The notes: a model not told the origin generated them from the sequence alone. A DNA stretch of 64,000 nucleotides from Vagococcus coleopterorum (GCF_011303955.1 NZ_CP049886.1:930001-994000); one strand, 5' to 3'; numbered from the stretch's first letter, positions 28,395 through 37,721 are shown. Program-made: numbers and translations.

Positions 28395-28904
28395 ATGGAA
28401 TTTTTAAAAGCAAAGGAAACAGATAAGCAAGAAATCCTTGATATCTTTCAACAAGGCGTAGCATATTTTAAAAACCTTGGTGTCGACCAATGGCAAGATG
28501 GTTATCCTAGCATGGCAGTGGTGGAGTCAGACATCAAATTAGGGCAGTGTTACATTGCAAAGGAACAGGAGCAGATTCGTGGCGTCATTGTTGTGACTGC
28601 CGTTCCAGAATCTGATTATGAGCAGTTGAATAAAGGTGCATGGCGTTATGACGAGCCCTATACAGCGATTCATCGTTTAGCAATTAACAAAGATTTTCCG
28701 GCTCAAGGGTTATCCCAAAAACTGTTAGCTTATGCCGAAGAGATTACTGTTGGATTAGGTCGACAAGTGATTCGAGTAGACACTCATGAAGATAATAAAG
28801 GGATGCAACATATCCTTAAAAAACAAGGCTATCAATTAATTGGTGATTTAACCTTAAGTGACGATGGTGGCGAACGTATTGCTCTTGATAAAAAGTTAAA
28901 ATAA
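28395..28904 (+). CDS. GNAT-family N-acetyltransferase
   Basis: A 169-residue acetyl-CoA-dependent transferase. The acetyl-CoA-binding region is seen as IHRLAINKDFPAQGLSQKLLAYAEE (about 95-119), and the C-terminal part has NKGMQHILKKQGYQ. The substrate is unknown. GGAGGT precedes the ATG directly behind the alaS terminator, so expression may come from read-through of alaS; no separate promoter is evident. Confidence 0.87.
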   Translation: MEFLKAKETDKQEILDIFQQGVAYFKNLGVDQWQDGYPSMAVVESDIKLGQCYIAKEQEQIRGVIVVTAVPESDYEQLNKGAWRYDEPYTAIHRLAINKDFPAQGLSQKLLAYAEEITVGLGRQVIRVDTHEDNKGMQHILKKQGYQLIGDLTLSDDGGERIALDKKLK

Positions 28905-28937
28905 AAAAGCTTCCGCACTAGCGGAGGCTTATTTTTT
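28903..28937. terminator. Bidirectional terminator between the GNAT and HAD genes
   Basis: GCTTCCGC (28909-28916) pairs with GCGGAGGC (28921-28928), with an ACTA loop and A/T runs on both sides. Confidence 0.88.
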
Positions 28938-29750
28938 TAGGACAAAGTGATTAAAGGCTTCAGCAACAGCTGAATTATTATGGTCATTATCACAAATATG
29001 ATCAGCAATTTCTTTTAACTCTGGTACGCCATTGGCAACCGAAACACCAGTTCCAGCATAGCGGACCATTGATAAATCATTAATGTTATCGCCAATGCAA
29101 AGGATTTCTGAAGGCGTAATGCCCATTTCTTTAGCAACAACACGAACAGCTTCCCCTTTGTTAATTCCTTTAGGGTTAAATTCTAGGTAACGGCCAGATG
29201 AATAATTAATATCGTGGTTACTAATAACTTCTTGAGGTAATTGTTGATGAATTGCTCTTAGTTGCTCCATATCATCAGCTTGAAAATTGATTTTTAAGAT
29301 TTCCATATCACCTAAAAAATCAAGGTTAGCATCAGTTAATTCTTCCAATTGGAAAGGATTATCCATAAAGTTCCGCTCTGATTCAGTCATGCGATAAGTA
29401 AAGGTATGGTGTAAGGCAAATAAGTGAATTAAAACACCGTCGTAAGTGGCACCGATTTCAAATATTTGGTGAACAAAATCTTGTTCTAAGGCATTTTTAT
29501 ATAAAATTTTATTATTTTTATTTTCAGTAATAACGCCACCGTTATACGAAATAGAGTAGTGTTTTTCTAAACCAACGGTTCCCAAATCAGTTAAGATACG
29601 TTGGAAATCGTTAAAACTACGACCAGTCGCTAGCATAAAGGTAATTCCTTTATCTTGGACGGCTTGGATTGCTGCAATATTTTCAGGTGTGACAACACCA
29701 TCTTTTGTGATTAATGTTTCATCGATATCACTAACTACTAATTTATACAT
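28929..29750 (-). CDS. Cof-type HAD-IIB family phosphatase
   Basis: A 273-residue HAD-superfamily hydrolase with a type IIB cap. Motif I is DIDET (nucleophile Asp8), motif II ATGRS, and motif IV GDNINDLSMV (Cof signature), followed by VANGVPELKEIAD. The family dephosphorylates small metabolites such as sugar phosphates, FMN or PLP; the substrate is unknown. The ATG at 29750 has GGGTGAT upstream; the longer frame adds 12 residues without a good ribosome site. Divergent from the next gene. Confidence 0.88.
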   Translation of the reverse strand: MYKLVVSDIDETLITKDGVVTPENIAAIQAVQDKGITFMLATGRSFNDFQRILTDLGTVGLEKHYSISYNGGVITENKNNKILYKNALEQDFVHQIFEIGATYDGVLIHLFALHHTFTYRMTESERNFMDNPFQLEELTDANLDFLGDMEILKINFQADDMEQLRAIHQQLPQEVISNHDINYSSGRYLEFNPKGINKGEAVRVVAKEMGITPSEILCIGDNINDLSMVRYAGTGVSVANGVPELKEIADHICDNDHNNSAVAEAFNHFVLKK

Positions 29751-29845
29751 ATGATCACCCTTTAAAATAAATTCAGAACCAGTCATTAGCTTACCATAAT
29801 TTGTGATGAAATAGCACAGTAAAAGTTTTGTGATTGGTAAAAATA

Positions 29846-29854
29846 TGATACACT
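29846..29854 (+). promoter_or_regulatory. Extended -10 promoter of the acidic protein gene
   Basis: TGATACACT at 29846-29854, with a weak -35 (TTTTGT at 29826-29831, 17-bp spacing). Confidence 0.5.
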
Positions 29855-29887
29855 AATTAGGACAGATTATTAAAGGACTGATAAAAG

Positions 29888-30787
29888 ATGACAAAACAAA
29901 CTGATGAACGTAAAGTTTGCCGCTTTCCAATGTTCGATGACCAAACAGGTGTGAAGCAGATTCCTGAATACACACGCGTCATCTTACAAGAAGAGTATCC
30001 AATGAAATTAACGGATTTAGACCGTAAATATACAGCGGAATTATTAACCGATGAAGATTATGCAGAGTTGGAATATGACGCTGATTACCAAGTTTCTCCA
30101 GATGTATTTAAGGAAGAGCCTCGTGTAAACTATCAGGATAGTTTTAGCGATTATGAATTAGAGGATGAAATTGAGTTTAATTATCATCAAGAACTATATC
30201 AAGATAACGTTGCGGTTCAAGAGGATGTTGAATTTGAACCAATCAAACCCAACTTCACACCAGCTCATCAACCTATTTTTGACAAAGGTGATGAATCAGA
30301 TGATGAGCGTATTAAACCAGTATATGAACCAGTTGCACGTGATTTCTTATCTGATGTAAAGGTTGAGTCAGAACGAGAAACTAGTCTAAATCACCGATTC
30401 ACACCAAAACCGATTCCGGAATCTCGTAACCGTTCGTTTGCTGCGATTGCAAAAGATCAAGAAGAGAAAAATAAAATTCTTAAACGCTTTAAAAAAGAAC
30501 GTGAAAGTTATTTATTAATGGAAGATGGCGAAGAAGAAACACAAGCTTATGGTAAAACAGAAATTGTTTCTACACCACAAAAACCAAACTTTAAACGTGA
30601 AGATGCGGATATTCCGTTCACACGTCGTGAATTCAAAAAGTTGAGCGATAAAGAAAAAGAAAAAGTTGAACTTCCTTCAGAGGCACAGGAGAAAGAACAA
30701 CGTCGTACCAATCGATTAGATCGAGGTCTGAGTGGGATTTTTGAAGAAGAATCTGGACGGGAAACGATCACAAGATATTTTGACTAA
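29888..30787 (+). CDS. Uncharacterised acidic, probably disordered 299-residue protein upstream of murC
   Basis: No enzyme or membrane motif is recognised. The protein is highly charged, with many acidic clusters in the first half, PxPIPESRNRSFAAIAKDQEEKN around residue 170-190, Lys/Glu-rich segments, and a C-terminal GLSGIFEEESGRETITRYF patch that looks like a short binding motif. In many Bacilli the gene before murC encodes the DNA translocase SftA/YtpT, whose N-terminal half is also charged and disordered; no translocase ATPase remains here. A cell-division or cell-wall link is therefore only a positional guess. Confidence 0.75.
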   Translation: MTKQTDERKVCRFPMFDDQTGVKQIPEYTRVILQEEYPMKLTDLDRKYTAELLTDEDYAELEYDADYQVSPDVFKEEPRVNYQDSFSDYELEDEIEFNYHQELYQDNVAVQEDVEFEPIKPNFTPAHQPIFDKGDESDDERIKPVYEPVARDFLSDVKVESERETSLNHRFTPKPIPESRNRSFAAIAKDQEEKNKILKRFKKERESYLLMEDGEEETQAYGKTEIVSTPQKPNFKREDADIPFTRREFKKLSDKEKEKVELPSEAQEKEQRRTNRLDRGLSGIFEEESGRETITRYFD

Positions 30788-30815
30788 AACTTACACTGTG
30801 GTGTAAGTTTTTTTT
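30786..30815 (+). terminator. Terminator of the acidic protein gene
   Basis: An 11-bp perfect stem (30786-30796 with 30801-30811), a TGTG loop and a T run. Confidence 0.9.
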
Positions 30816-30928
30816 GTTGAATTATTAAGCAAAGTATTAGATAATAAGTGGAATGAATGCCACTATAAAACAAACGGGTTGAGTTTATTTTGAAAAGATA
30901 GTTAGGCTTGAGAAAAGAGGGTTTATAA

Positions 30929-32266
30929 ATGATGAATAAATCAGAAACTTTGTATCATTTTGTCGGTATTAAAGGTGCGGGAATGAGTGCGCTAGCATTA
31001 ATTCTTTATGAAAAAGGTTTTCAAGTTCAAGGGTCAGATATTGATCAATACTGTTTCACTCAAAGAGAATTAGAAAAAGCAGGCGTGCCAATTTTATCTT
31101 TTGCAGATGAGAACATAAAAGATGGAATGACGGTGATTGCCGGAAATGCTTTTCCAGATAGTCATGTTGAAATCCAAGCAGCCTTAAAAAAAGGCTTGAA
31201 AGTTGTTAGATATCACCGTTTCTTAGGTGAACTAATGAAAAATTATACGAGTGTGGCTGTGACTGGTTCTCATGGTAAAACAAGTACAACAGGTTTATTA
31301 GCCCATGTGATGAGTGGGATTGTTCCGACAAGTTTCTTGATTGGTGATGGAACAGGACACGGCGTGAAAGATGCGGAATATTTTGCGTTTGAAGCCTGTG
31401 AGTATCGTCGTCACTTTTTAGCGTACTCACCTGATTATGCGATTATTACAAACGTTGACTTTGATCACCCTGATTATTATAAGAGTATTGACGATGTTTT
31501 TGATGCTTTCCAATCATTTGCCAGTCAAGTCAACAAAGCAATTGTTGCTTTTGGTGATGATGAACAACTACGTCAGTTAAAAGTAGATGTTCCTGTTTAT
31601 TATTACGGAGAAAATGATTCAGATGATTTCCAAGCTAAAAATATTCAACGAACAACAGAAGGATCAAAATTTGATGTCTTCTTTAAAGGTGAGTTATTAG
31701 GTAACTTTATGGTTCCGGCCTATGGTATGCACAATGTTTTTAATGCTTTAGGTGTAATTGCGATTGGTCATTTAGAAAATCAAGACATGACACTCGTAGC
31801 AAAAGAGTTAGCAACGTTTGGCGGAGTTAAGCGTCGTTTTAGCGAGAAAAAAGTCGATGATATGGTAATAGTGGATGATTATGCTCACCACCCAGCTGAG
31901 ATTAGTGCAACCATTGATGCAGCTCGTCAAAAATACCCAGACAAAGAAGTAGTAGCAGTATTCCAACCACACACCTTTACACGAACGGTTGCTTTATTAG
32001 ATGAATTTGCTGAAGCTTTAGATTTAGCTGATGCGGTTTATTTATGTGATATTTTTGGATCAGCTCGTGAAGTTCAAGGTGAAGTAACGATTGATGATCT
32101 AGGGACGAAGATTTCTAAAGGTGGATCAGTTATTTCGGAAGAAAATGTTTCGCCGCTGTTAGATTTCCATGATGCTGTGATGGTCTTTATGGGAGCAGGG
32201 GATGTTCAAAAATTCCAACGCGCCTATGAAACATTGTTAGGAACAACACGTAAAAATAGTATGTAA
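30929..32266 (+). CDS. murC: UDP-N-acetylmuramate-L-alanine ligase
   Basis: Adds L-Ala to UDP-MurNAc, the first peptide step of peptidoglycan synthesis. The 445-residue Mur ligase has the UDP-binding loop [11 protein letters not shown] (13-23), ATP loop GSHGKTST (113-120), and YAHHPAE in the C-terminal domain. AGAGG lies 8 nt before the first of two adjacent ATGs (30929). Like alr, it acts in the alanine branch of wall synthesis, but it forms its own unit. Confidence 0.97.
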   Translation: MMNKSETLYHFVGIKGAGMSALALILYEKGFQVQGSDIDQYCFTQRELEKAGVPILSFADENIKDGMTVIAGNAFPDSHVEIQAALKKGLKVVRYHRFLGELMKNYTSVAVTGSHGKTSTTGLLAHVMSGIVPTSFLIGDGTGHGVKDAEYFAFEACEYRRHFLAYSPDYAIITNVDFDHPDYYKSIDDVFDAFQSFASQVNKAIVAFGDDEQLRQLKVDVPVYYYGENDSDDFQAKNIQRTTEGSKFDVFFKGELLGNFMVPAYGMHNVFNALGVIAIGHLENQDMTLVAKELATFGGVKRRFSEKKVDDMVIVDDYAHHPAEISATIDAARQKYPDKEVVAVFQPHTFTRTVALLDEFAEALDLADAVYLCDIFGSAREVQGEVTIDDLGTKISKGGSVISEENVSPLLDFHDAVMVFMGAGDVQKFQRAYETLLGTTRKNSM

Positions 32267-32272
32267 TAAAAT

Positions 32273-32304
32273 ACGGGATAGGCGTAAGGTCTGTCCTGTT
32301 TTTT
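32273..32304 (+). terminator. Terminator of murC
   Basis: An 11-bp stem (32273-32283 with 32289-32299) with several G-T pairs, a GTAAG loop and a T run. The ribosome site of the next gene follows at once. Confidence 0.75.
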
Positions 32305-32321
32305 AAAAGGAGATAGATAAA

Positions 32322-33017
32322 ATGAATGAAGTCAATTATGGAACAACGACAACTCAGTCTGGATTAGCAACGTTTTTTGCTAGAGTCTACGCTTATGTCG
32401 GTTTAGGAATTGCAGTAAGTGCAGTTACGTCTTACTTAGTTACAAATGTTTTTGCAGCCCAAGTCGGTGGCTACCTAATGCAACACCCAATGTTACTTAT
32501 CTTAATGCCAATTATTGAGATTGCGTTGGTGATTTACTTAAGTGCAAAATCTCTAAAAAACCCTGCAATGGCGATGGCTGCTTTTGTAGCTTACTCAGCT
32601 ATTAATGGTGTGGTACTAAGTTTGATCTTAGCTCAATATACTGAAGCAAGTGTTACGAAAGCCTTTGTTGCTGCGGCAGTAACTTACGGCGTAACAGCAA
32701 TTGTCGGTGTAAGAACGAAGAAAGAATTATCAGGTGTTGGGCATGCTATGCGCAGTGCTTTAATTGGTTTGATTGTTGTGATGCTAATCAATATCTTTGT
32801 TGGTAGTTCAGCAGTCGATATGTTTATCGGTTTTGCGATGATTATTATTTTCTCTGGGTTAACAGCTTACGATCACCAAACAATTAAAAAAATGTATTAC
32901 CAAGTTGGGGATAGTCCGCAAGCAAAAGGAATTGCTATTAATTGTGCGATGCAATTGTACTTAGATTTCATCAACTTATTATTAGCCTTCTTACGTATTT
33001 TTGGTAGTCGTGACTAA
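32322..33017 (+). CDS. Bax inhibitor-1/YetJ-type (TMBIM) membrane protein
   Basis: A 231-residue protein with seven hydrophobic segments and the C-terminal TMBIM hallmark TAYDHQTIKKMYYQ (about 188-201), whose Asp belongs to the pH-sensitive gate in B. subtilis YetJ, a calcium leak channel. AAAGGAGA precedes the ATG. It follows the murC terminator with no obvious promoter, so read-through is likely. Function here is inferred from the family only. Confidence 0.88.
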   Translation: MNEVNYGTTTTQSGLATFFARVYAYVGLGIAVSAVTSYLVTNVFAAQVGGYLMQHPMLLILMPIIEIALVIYLSAKSLKNPAMAMAAFVAYSAINGVVLSLILAQYTEASVTKAFVAAAVTYGVTAIVGVRTKKELSGVGHAMRSALIGLIVVMLINIFVGSSAVDMFIGFAMIIIFSGLTAYDHQTIKKMYYQVGDSPQAKGIAINCAMQLYLDFINLLLAFLRIFGSRD

Positions 33018-33020
33018 ATA

Positions 33021-33047
33021 AAAGCTTCTCATGTGAGAGGCTTTTTT
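33021..33047 (+). terminator. Terminator after the TMBIM gene
   Basis: AAAGCTTCTC pairs with GAGAGGCTTT (one G-T pair) around an ATGT loop, followed by a T run. Confidence 0.85.
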
Positions 33048-33092
33048 ATTTTGTTCTTTGAAGGCCTGAACATCGCAATTAGTCAGTGTTTT

Positions 33093-33101
33093 TGTTAAAC
33101 T
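33093..33101 (+). promoter_or_regulatory. Extended -10 promoter of polA-mutM-coaE
   Basis: TGTTAAACT (33093-33101), with a poor -35 (TCGCAA, 33073-33078). Confidence 0.45.
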
Positions 33102-33135
33102 AGTAAAGAGAGAGATTACAGAATGGAGAAGAGTT

Positions 33136-35790
33136 ATGTCTAAAAACAAATTATTATTAATCGATGGGAATAGTATCGCTTTTAGAGCGTTTTATGCTGT
33201 TCAGAATTATGAGTCATTCAAAACAAAAACAGGGTTACATACGAACGCGGTTTTATTCTTTAACAATATGCTAGAAAGCATTTTAGAAAGAGAAAGCCCA
33301 ACACATGTTTTGATTGCCTTTGATGCAGGAAAAACGACTTTTAGACATGGCTTCTTTACTGACTATAAAGCCGGTCGTTCAAAGACGCCTGGTGAATTCA
33401 AAGAACAAATGCCGTATATTCGTGAGTTGATTGAAGCCCAAGGGATTAAACACTACGAGTTAATGGATTATGAAGCAGATGATATTATCGGTACGATGGC
33501 GAAGCGCGAAGCAAATGAAAACTGTGAAGTTGTGATCGTCTCAGGAGATAAAGATTTAACTCAATTAGCAGATGATCATATTCGTGTAGAGGTAACATCA
33601 CGTGGTGTGAGCGAATTAGTCACGTACACACCTGATTTTATTCAAGAAAAGTACGGCTTAAAACCATTGCAGATTATTGATATGAAAGGTTTGGCTGGTG
33701 ATTCGTCAGATAACATTCCTGGTGTGACAAAAGTCGGGGAGAAGACTGCTTTGAAACTGTTACATGAATATGGTTCAGTTGAAGGCGTTTATGAAAACAT
33801 TGATGAGTTGAAGAAAAGCAAGATGAAAGAGAACTTAATCAATGATCGTGAGCAAGCTTTCTTAAGTAAAAAATTAGCGACGATTGATACGGACTCACCA
33901 ATTGAAGTTGAGATGTCGAGCTTAGCTTATTCAGGAAAAGACCTAGACAAATTAGTACCGTTCTACCGTGAAATGGAATTCAAACAATTGCTAAGTAAAC
34001 TCGATACAAGTGGCATGACTGGGGAATCTGAAACGACGGAAGAAATCAAATTCGAATTAGTAACATCAAGCTCTGATATTACGGCTGACATGTTTAGTGA
34101 TGAGATGAGCTTCTATGTGGAATTCTTAGATAAAAATTATCACAATGCTGATATTGTGGGAATCGCTTGGGGAGATACAGATAAATTATTTGTGGTTCCA
34201 GGTGATGAAGCCTTACATTCAACAGTTTTAAAAGAGTGGTTAGAAGACGAGACAAAGGTTAAAAATGTTTATGATGCAAAAGCCAATTATGTCTTGTTAA
34301 ATCGTTACAATATTCAATTACAAGGTGTGAAGTTTGATAGCTTATTAGGAGCTTACTTAATTGATACGAATGATAAGAGTGAAGATTTAGCAGATCTAGC
34401 CTTCAACCATGAATACTTTGCCTTAGAAACAGATGAAACGGTTTATGGTAAAGGAGCTAAATTAGCAATACCTGAAGAAACGGTGTTAGCTGATCATTTA
34501 GCACGTAAAGCTAAAGCTTTAACTGTTTTAACCCCACAATTAATGGAAAAACTAGCGGATAAAGAACAATCAGATTTATTCTTTGAAATGGAATTACCAT
34601 TATCAAAAGTCTTAGCTGATATGGAAATTGCAGGGATTACCGTTAATGCTCAACGTCTTCAAGAGATGAAACAAGAGTTTGCGATTCGCTTAGCTGACAT
34701 TGAAAAAAATATTTTTGAACAAGCAGGCGAAGAATTTAACTTGAATTCACCGAAACAACTGGGCGTAATTTTGTTTGAAAAAATGGGACTACCAGTGATT
34801 AAGAAAACGAAAACAGGTTATTCAACAGCGGTTGATGTTTTAGAGCAATTAAAAGAACAAGCACCAATTGTTGAAGATATTTTAACTTACCGTCAGATTG
34901 CTAAAATCCAATCGACCTATGTTGAAGGCTTGTTGAAAGTGATTCACCATGATGGCAAAGTTCACACACGTTACGTGCAAACGCTGACGCAAACAGGTCG
35001 TTTGAGTTCGGTTGATCCTAACTTGCAAAATATTCCCGTTCGTTTAGAAGAAGGACGTAAGATTCGTCAAGCGTTCATTCCAAGAGATCCTGACTGGCAA
35101 ATTTTTTCATCGGATTACTCGCAAATTGAATTACGTGTTTTAGCGGATATTGCAAAAGACCAACACATGCAAGATGCCTTTAAAGAAGGACAAGATATTC
35201 ATACAAGTACAGCAATGCGTGTCTTTGGTGTGCCAACACCAGAAGAGGTGACAGGTAATATTCGTCGTCAGGCAAAAGCGGTAAACTTTGGAATTGTTTA
35301 TGGCATTAGTGATTATGGTTTATCACAAAACTTGGGAATCAGTCGTCAAGAAGCGCAAACATTTATTGATAAATACTTTGAAAAATATCCTGATATTAAA
35401 ACTTACATGGAAGAAATTGTTCGCGAAGCGAAAGATAAGGGGTATGTTGAAACCTTATGGCACCGTCGTCGTTATTTACCAGATATCAACGCTCGCAACT
35501 TTAACATCCGTTCCTTTGCAGAAAGAACAGCGATTAATACGCCGATTCAAGGTAGCGCCGCAGATATCTTGAAGATAGCAATGATTGAGATGGCGAAGCG
35601 TCTTAAGGCAGAAAAAATGGCAGCAACGATGTTATTGCAAGTGCATGATGAGTTAGTTTTTGAAGCACCTAAATCAGAGATACCTAAATTAGAAGCTTTA
35701 GTTAAAGAAGTAATGGAGAATGCGGTGTCATTAAGTGTACCGTTGAAAGTCGATAGTAGTACAGGTAACACGTGGTACGAAGCTAAATAA
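33136..35790 (+). CDS. polA: DNA polymerase I
   Basis: Repair and Okazaki-fragment processing polymerase, 884 residues. The 5'-nuclease domain (about 1-290) has LLLIDGNSIAFRAFYA, DYEADDIIG and GDSSDNIPGV. The middle exonuclease-like domain begins with SFYVEFLDKNYH, lacking the acidic DxE pair, so proofreading is probably dead, as in Bacillus enzymes. The polymerase domain has DYSQIELRVLA, RRQAKAVNFGIVYG and QVHDELVFE. GAGAAGAG precedes the ATG. First gene of a repair unit with mutM and coaE, a typical Firmicutes order. Confidence 0.98.
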   Translation: MSKNKLLLIDGNSIAFRAFYAVQNYESFKTKTGLHTNAVLFFNNMLESILERESPTHVLIAFDAGKTTFRHGFFTDYKAGRSKTPGEFKEQMPYIRELIEAQGIKHYELMDYEADDIIGTMAKREANENCEVVIVSGDKDLTQLADDHIRVEVTSRGVSELVTYTPDFIQEKYGLKPLQIIDMKGLAGDSSDNIPGVTKVGEKTALKLLHEYGSVEGVYENIDELKKSKMKENLINDREQAFLSKKLATIDTDSPIEVEMSSLAYSGKDLDKLVPFYREMEFKQLLSKLDTSGMTGESETTEEIKFELVTSSSDITADMFSDEMSFYVEFLDKNYHNADIVGIAWGDTDKLFVVPGDEALHSTVLKEWLEDETKVKNVYDAKANYVLLNRYNIQLQGVKFDSLLGAYLIDTNDKSEDLADLAFNHEYFALETDETVYGKGAKLAIPEETVLADHLARKAKALTVLTPQLMEKLADKEQSDLFFEMELPLSKVLADMEIAGITVNAQRLQEMKQEFAIRLADIEKNIFEQAGEEFNLNSPKQLGVILFEKMGLPVIKKTKTGYSTAVDVLEQLKEQAPIVEDILTYRQIAKIQSTYVEGLLKVIHHDGKVHTRYVQTLTQTGRLSSVDPNLQNIPVRLEEGRKIRQAFIPRDPDWQIFSSDYSQIELRVLADIAKDQHMQDAFKEGQDIHTSTAMRVFGVPTPEEVTGNIRRQAKAVNFGIVYGISDYGLSQNLGISRQEAQTFIDKYFEKYPDIKTYMEEIVREAKDKGYVETLWHRRRYLPDINARNFNIRSFAERTAINTPIQGSAADILKIAMIEMAKRLKAEKMAATMLLQVHDELVFEAPKSEIPKLEALVKEVMENAVSLSVPLKVDSSTGNTWYEAK

Positions 35791-35793
35791 GTC

Positions 35794-35817
35794 GTTACTC
35801 AACTGCTTGTGAGTAAC
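35794..35817 (+). other. Hairpin between polA and mutM
   Basis: GTTACTCA (35794-35801) and TGAGTAAC (35810-35817) form a perfect 8-bp stem with an 8-nt loop. It has no T run, so it is not a normal terminator. It ends 2 nt before the mutM ribosome site GGGGAGG and may affect mRNA processing or mutM translation. Confidence 0.6.
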
Positions 35818-35830
35818 AGGGGAGGAAATT

Positions 35831-36685
35831 ATGCCTGAATTACCAGAAGTAGAAGCAGTCAGAATTGGATTAGAACAATTGGTTTTAAACAAAACAATTC
35901 AATCAGTAGATGTCTATTGGCCGCGAATTATTGAAAAGCCAGAAGTTGATGAGTTCAAGCTGATGCTACAGGGTGAAACGATTACGGGGCTAGAACGTCG
36001 AGGTAAGTTCTTGATTATCAGGCTGACTCACTATGATTTGATTTCTCATTTGAGGATGGAAGGGAAATATGAATTCAGTGAAGAGTCAGCATCATTACAA
36101 AAGCATGCCCATGTTGTTTTTAATTTTCAAGATGGCAGCAGCCTAAGTTATTTAGATGTGCGTAAGTTTGGTCGTATGGCATTAATTGAAAAAGGAACAG
36201 CAACTGACTATGCTGGGATAAAAAAACTTGGACCAGAACCGGTTGTTGAAGAATTTTTATTAGACCCGTTTGCAGTCGGTTTGAAAAAATCAGGTAAGGC
36301 AATTAAACCGTTATTACTGGAACAAAAATTAGTGACAGGCTTAGGTAATATCTATGTGGATGAGGCGTTATTCCAAGCCCAGATTCATCCGGAACAGCCA
36401 GCTGACACATTAACCAAGAAAGAAGTGACGATCCTTCACCAAGCAATTATTGACGTTTTAGGACGTGCGGTTGAAGCAGGAGGAACAACGATTCGAACAT
36501 ATAAAAATGCCTTAGGGGAAGCTGGTAAATTCCAGACAGCTTTGAAAGCTTATGGTCAAACCGGTGAACCTTGTGAGTATTGTGGTGGACCAATTGCTAA
36601 GAAGAAAGTGGCTCAACGTGGGACTCATTATTGTCCGAACTGTCAGCAGTTAAAACGTCGCAAGAGTAAAGGAGCAAAGTCATGA
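35831..36685 (+). CDS. mutM: Formamidopyrimidine-DNA glycosylase (Fpg/MutM)
   Basis: Removes 8-oxoguanine and nicks the abasic site. The 284-residue protein begins MPELPEVEAVR, with catalytic Pro2/Glu3 after Met removal, a conserved Lys in RRGKFLII (about 60), and a C-terminal zinc finger CEYC...CPNC ending in KRRKSKGAKS. GGGGAGGAAATT precedes the ATG. Overlaps coaE by 4 nt (ATGA). Lies in the same unit as polA, which would fill gaps left by repair. Confidence 0.97.
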   Translation: MPELPEVEAVRIGLEQLVLNKTIQSVDVYWPRIIEKPEVDEFKLMLQGETITGLERRGKFLIIRLTHYDLISHLRMEGKYEFSEESASLQKHAHVVFNFQDGSSLSYLDVRKFGRMALIEKGTATDYAGIKKLGPEPVVEEFLLDPFAVGLKKSGKAIKPLLLEQKLVTGLGNIYVDEALFQAQIHPEQPADTLTKKEVTILHQAIIDVLGRAVEAGGTTIRTYKNALGEAGKFQTALKAYGQTGEPCEYCGGPIAKKKVAQRGTHYCPNCQQLKRRKSKGAKS

Positions 36686-37296
36686 CAAAAGTTGTTGGTT
36701 TAACAGGAGGAATAGCTACCGGAAAGTCAACTGTTAGTCGTTATTTTTCTGAGGTGGGATACCCAGTTATCGATGCGGATATCATCGCTAGAGAAGTGGT
36801 TGAACCAGGAGAACCAGGCTTAGCTCAAGTTGTTGCTTATTTTGGAGAGTCTATTTTACTTGAAGATGGTCATTTAAATAGAAAAAGATTAGGCGAAATC
36901 ATTTTTAATGACAGTGAAAAACGTCGAAAGTTAGATGCTATTTTAGATGATGAAATTCGCGGAGAGATTTCAACGAGAATAGAAGAACAAGTTAAACTGG
37001 GAGCGCCTTTAGTTATAGTTGATATTCCACTTTTATATGAAGCTCATTATGATGAGATGATGGATGAAATTATAGTTGTGGGTTTGTCTGAAAAAATACA
37101 ATTAGAACGGTTGTGTGCTAGAAATAAATTGACTGAAGAAGAGGGCTTAGCTCGTTTAGCCAGTCAGATGCCAATTTCTGAGAAAATCAAGTTAGCTGAT
37201 GTTATCATTGATAACTCGGGAACGATCCCTGAAACGTATCAACAAATCGATCAATGGTTAGTTAAGAATAAAAAAATAAAACCTTCACATATGTGA
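36682..37296 (+). CDS. coaE: Dephospho-CoA kinase
   Basis: The last step of coenzyme A synthesis. The 204-residue P-loop kinase has GGIATGKST (9-17), DADIIARE (about 31-38) and the IPLLYE lid region (about 117-122). The ATG overlaps the mutM stop. The last few codons (Ser-His-Met-stop) lie inside the terminator stem, so the terminator is partly coding. Confidence 0.96.
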   Translation: MTKVVGLTGGIATGKSTVSRYFSEVGYPVIDADIIAREVVEPGEPGLAQVVAYFGESILLEDGHLNRKRLGEIIFNDSEKRRKLDAILDDEIRGEISTRIEEQVKLGAPLVIVDIPLLYEAHYDEMMDEIIVVGLSEKIQLERLCARNKLTEEEGLARLASQMPISEKIKLADVIIDNSGTIPETYQQIDQWLVKNKKIKPSHM

Positions 37297-37310
37297 AGGT
37301 TTTTTATTTT
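37275..37310. terminator. Bidirectional terminator overlapping both coaE and the convergent small gene
   Basis: AAAACCTTCACAT pairs with ATGTGAAGGTTTT around the dyad centre at 37290/37291. It contains the coaE stop codon at 37294-37296 and the stop of the minus-strand gene at 37304-37306. Confidence 0.9.
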
Positions 37311-37519
37311 TTCCAAATGTATAAAGCATAGCCAGCCCAAAAAAGTAATAATACAGGGGACAGATAAGTTAATAATGAATAGAGCATTAAAAAGTTGCTG
37401 TCAGAAATTCGAGCGATTAGTTGGGATATAAATGGAATGAAGAGAAAAAGGAGGATTGCAATAATAATTAGGATTAGTGACATAGTAATGATTTTATCAA
37501 TCTTTTCTTGTCGTGACAT
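37304..37519 (-). CDS. 71-residue two-span membrane protein, uncharacterised
   Basis: A short charged N-terminus (MSRQEKIDK), then two strongly hydrophobic segments (about 12-36 and 43-66) and a KK end. An AAAGGAGA ribosome site precedes the ATG at an ideal distance, which supports it as real. It ends in the terminator shared with coaE. I cannot name a family; it is likely a small inner-membrane protein with both termini in the cytoplasm. Confidence 0.75.
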   Translation of the reverse strand: MSRQEKIDKIITMSLILIIIAILLFLFIPFISQLIARISDSNFLMLYSLLTYLSPVLLLFWAGYALYIWKK

Positions 37520-37644
37520 AGTATTCTCCTTTCAAGTTAAGGGGATATAAACGAAGACAAGGCAAGTGTATCTATTGGGCTTTTAGATGTCAATTAAAAC
37601 TGAGGGAGAGCAAGTGTAGCAGACTATGTTCCATGAAACAATTG

Positions 37645-37664
37645 TGATATAATAGTTCTATAAT
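37645..37664 (+). promoter_or_regulatory. Promoter(s) of nrdR-dnaB-dnaI
   Basis: An extended -10 TGATATAAT (37645-37653) and a second TATAAT (37659-37664) follow 5 bp later. Neither has a strong -35. Confidence 0.6.
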
Positions 37665-37721
37665 TGGACAAATAATGGAATCGAATTGATAACATTTAAA
37701 TTGAAAAAGAGGTGAACTGAA

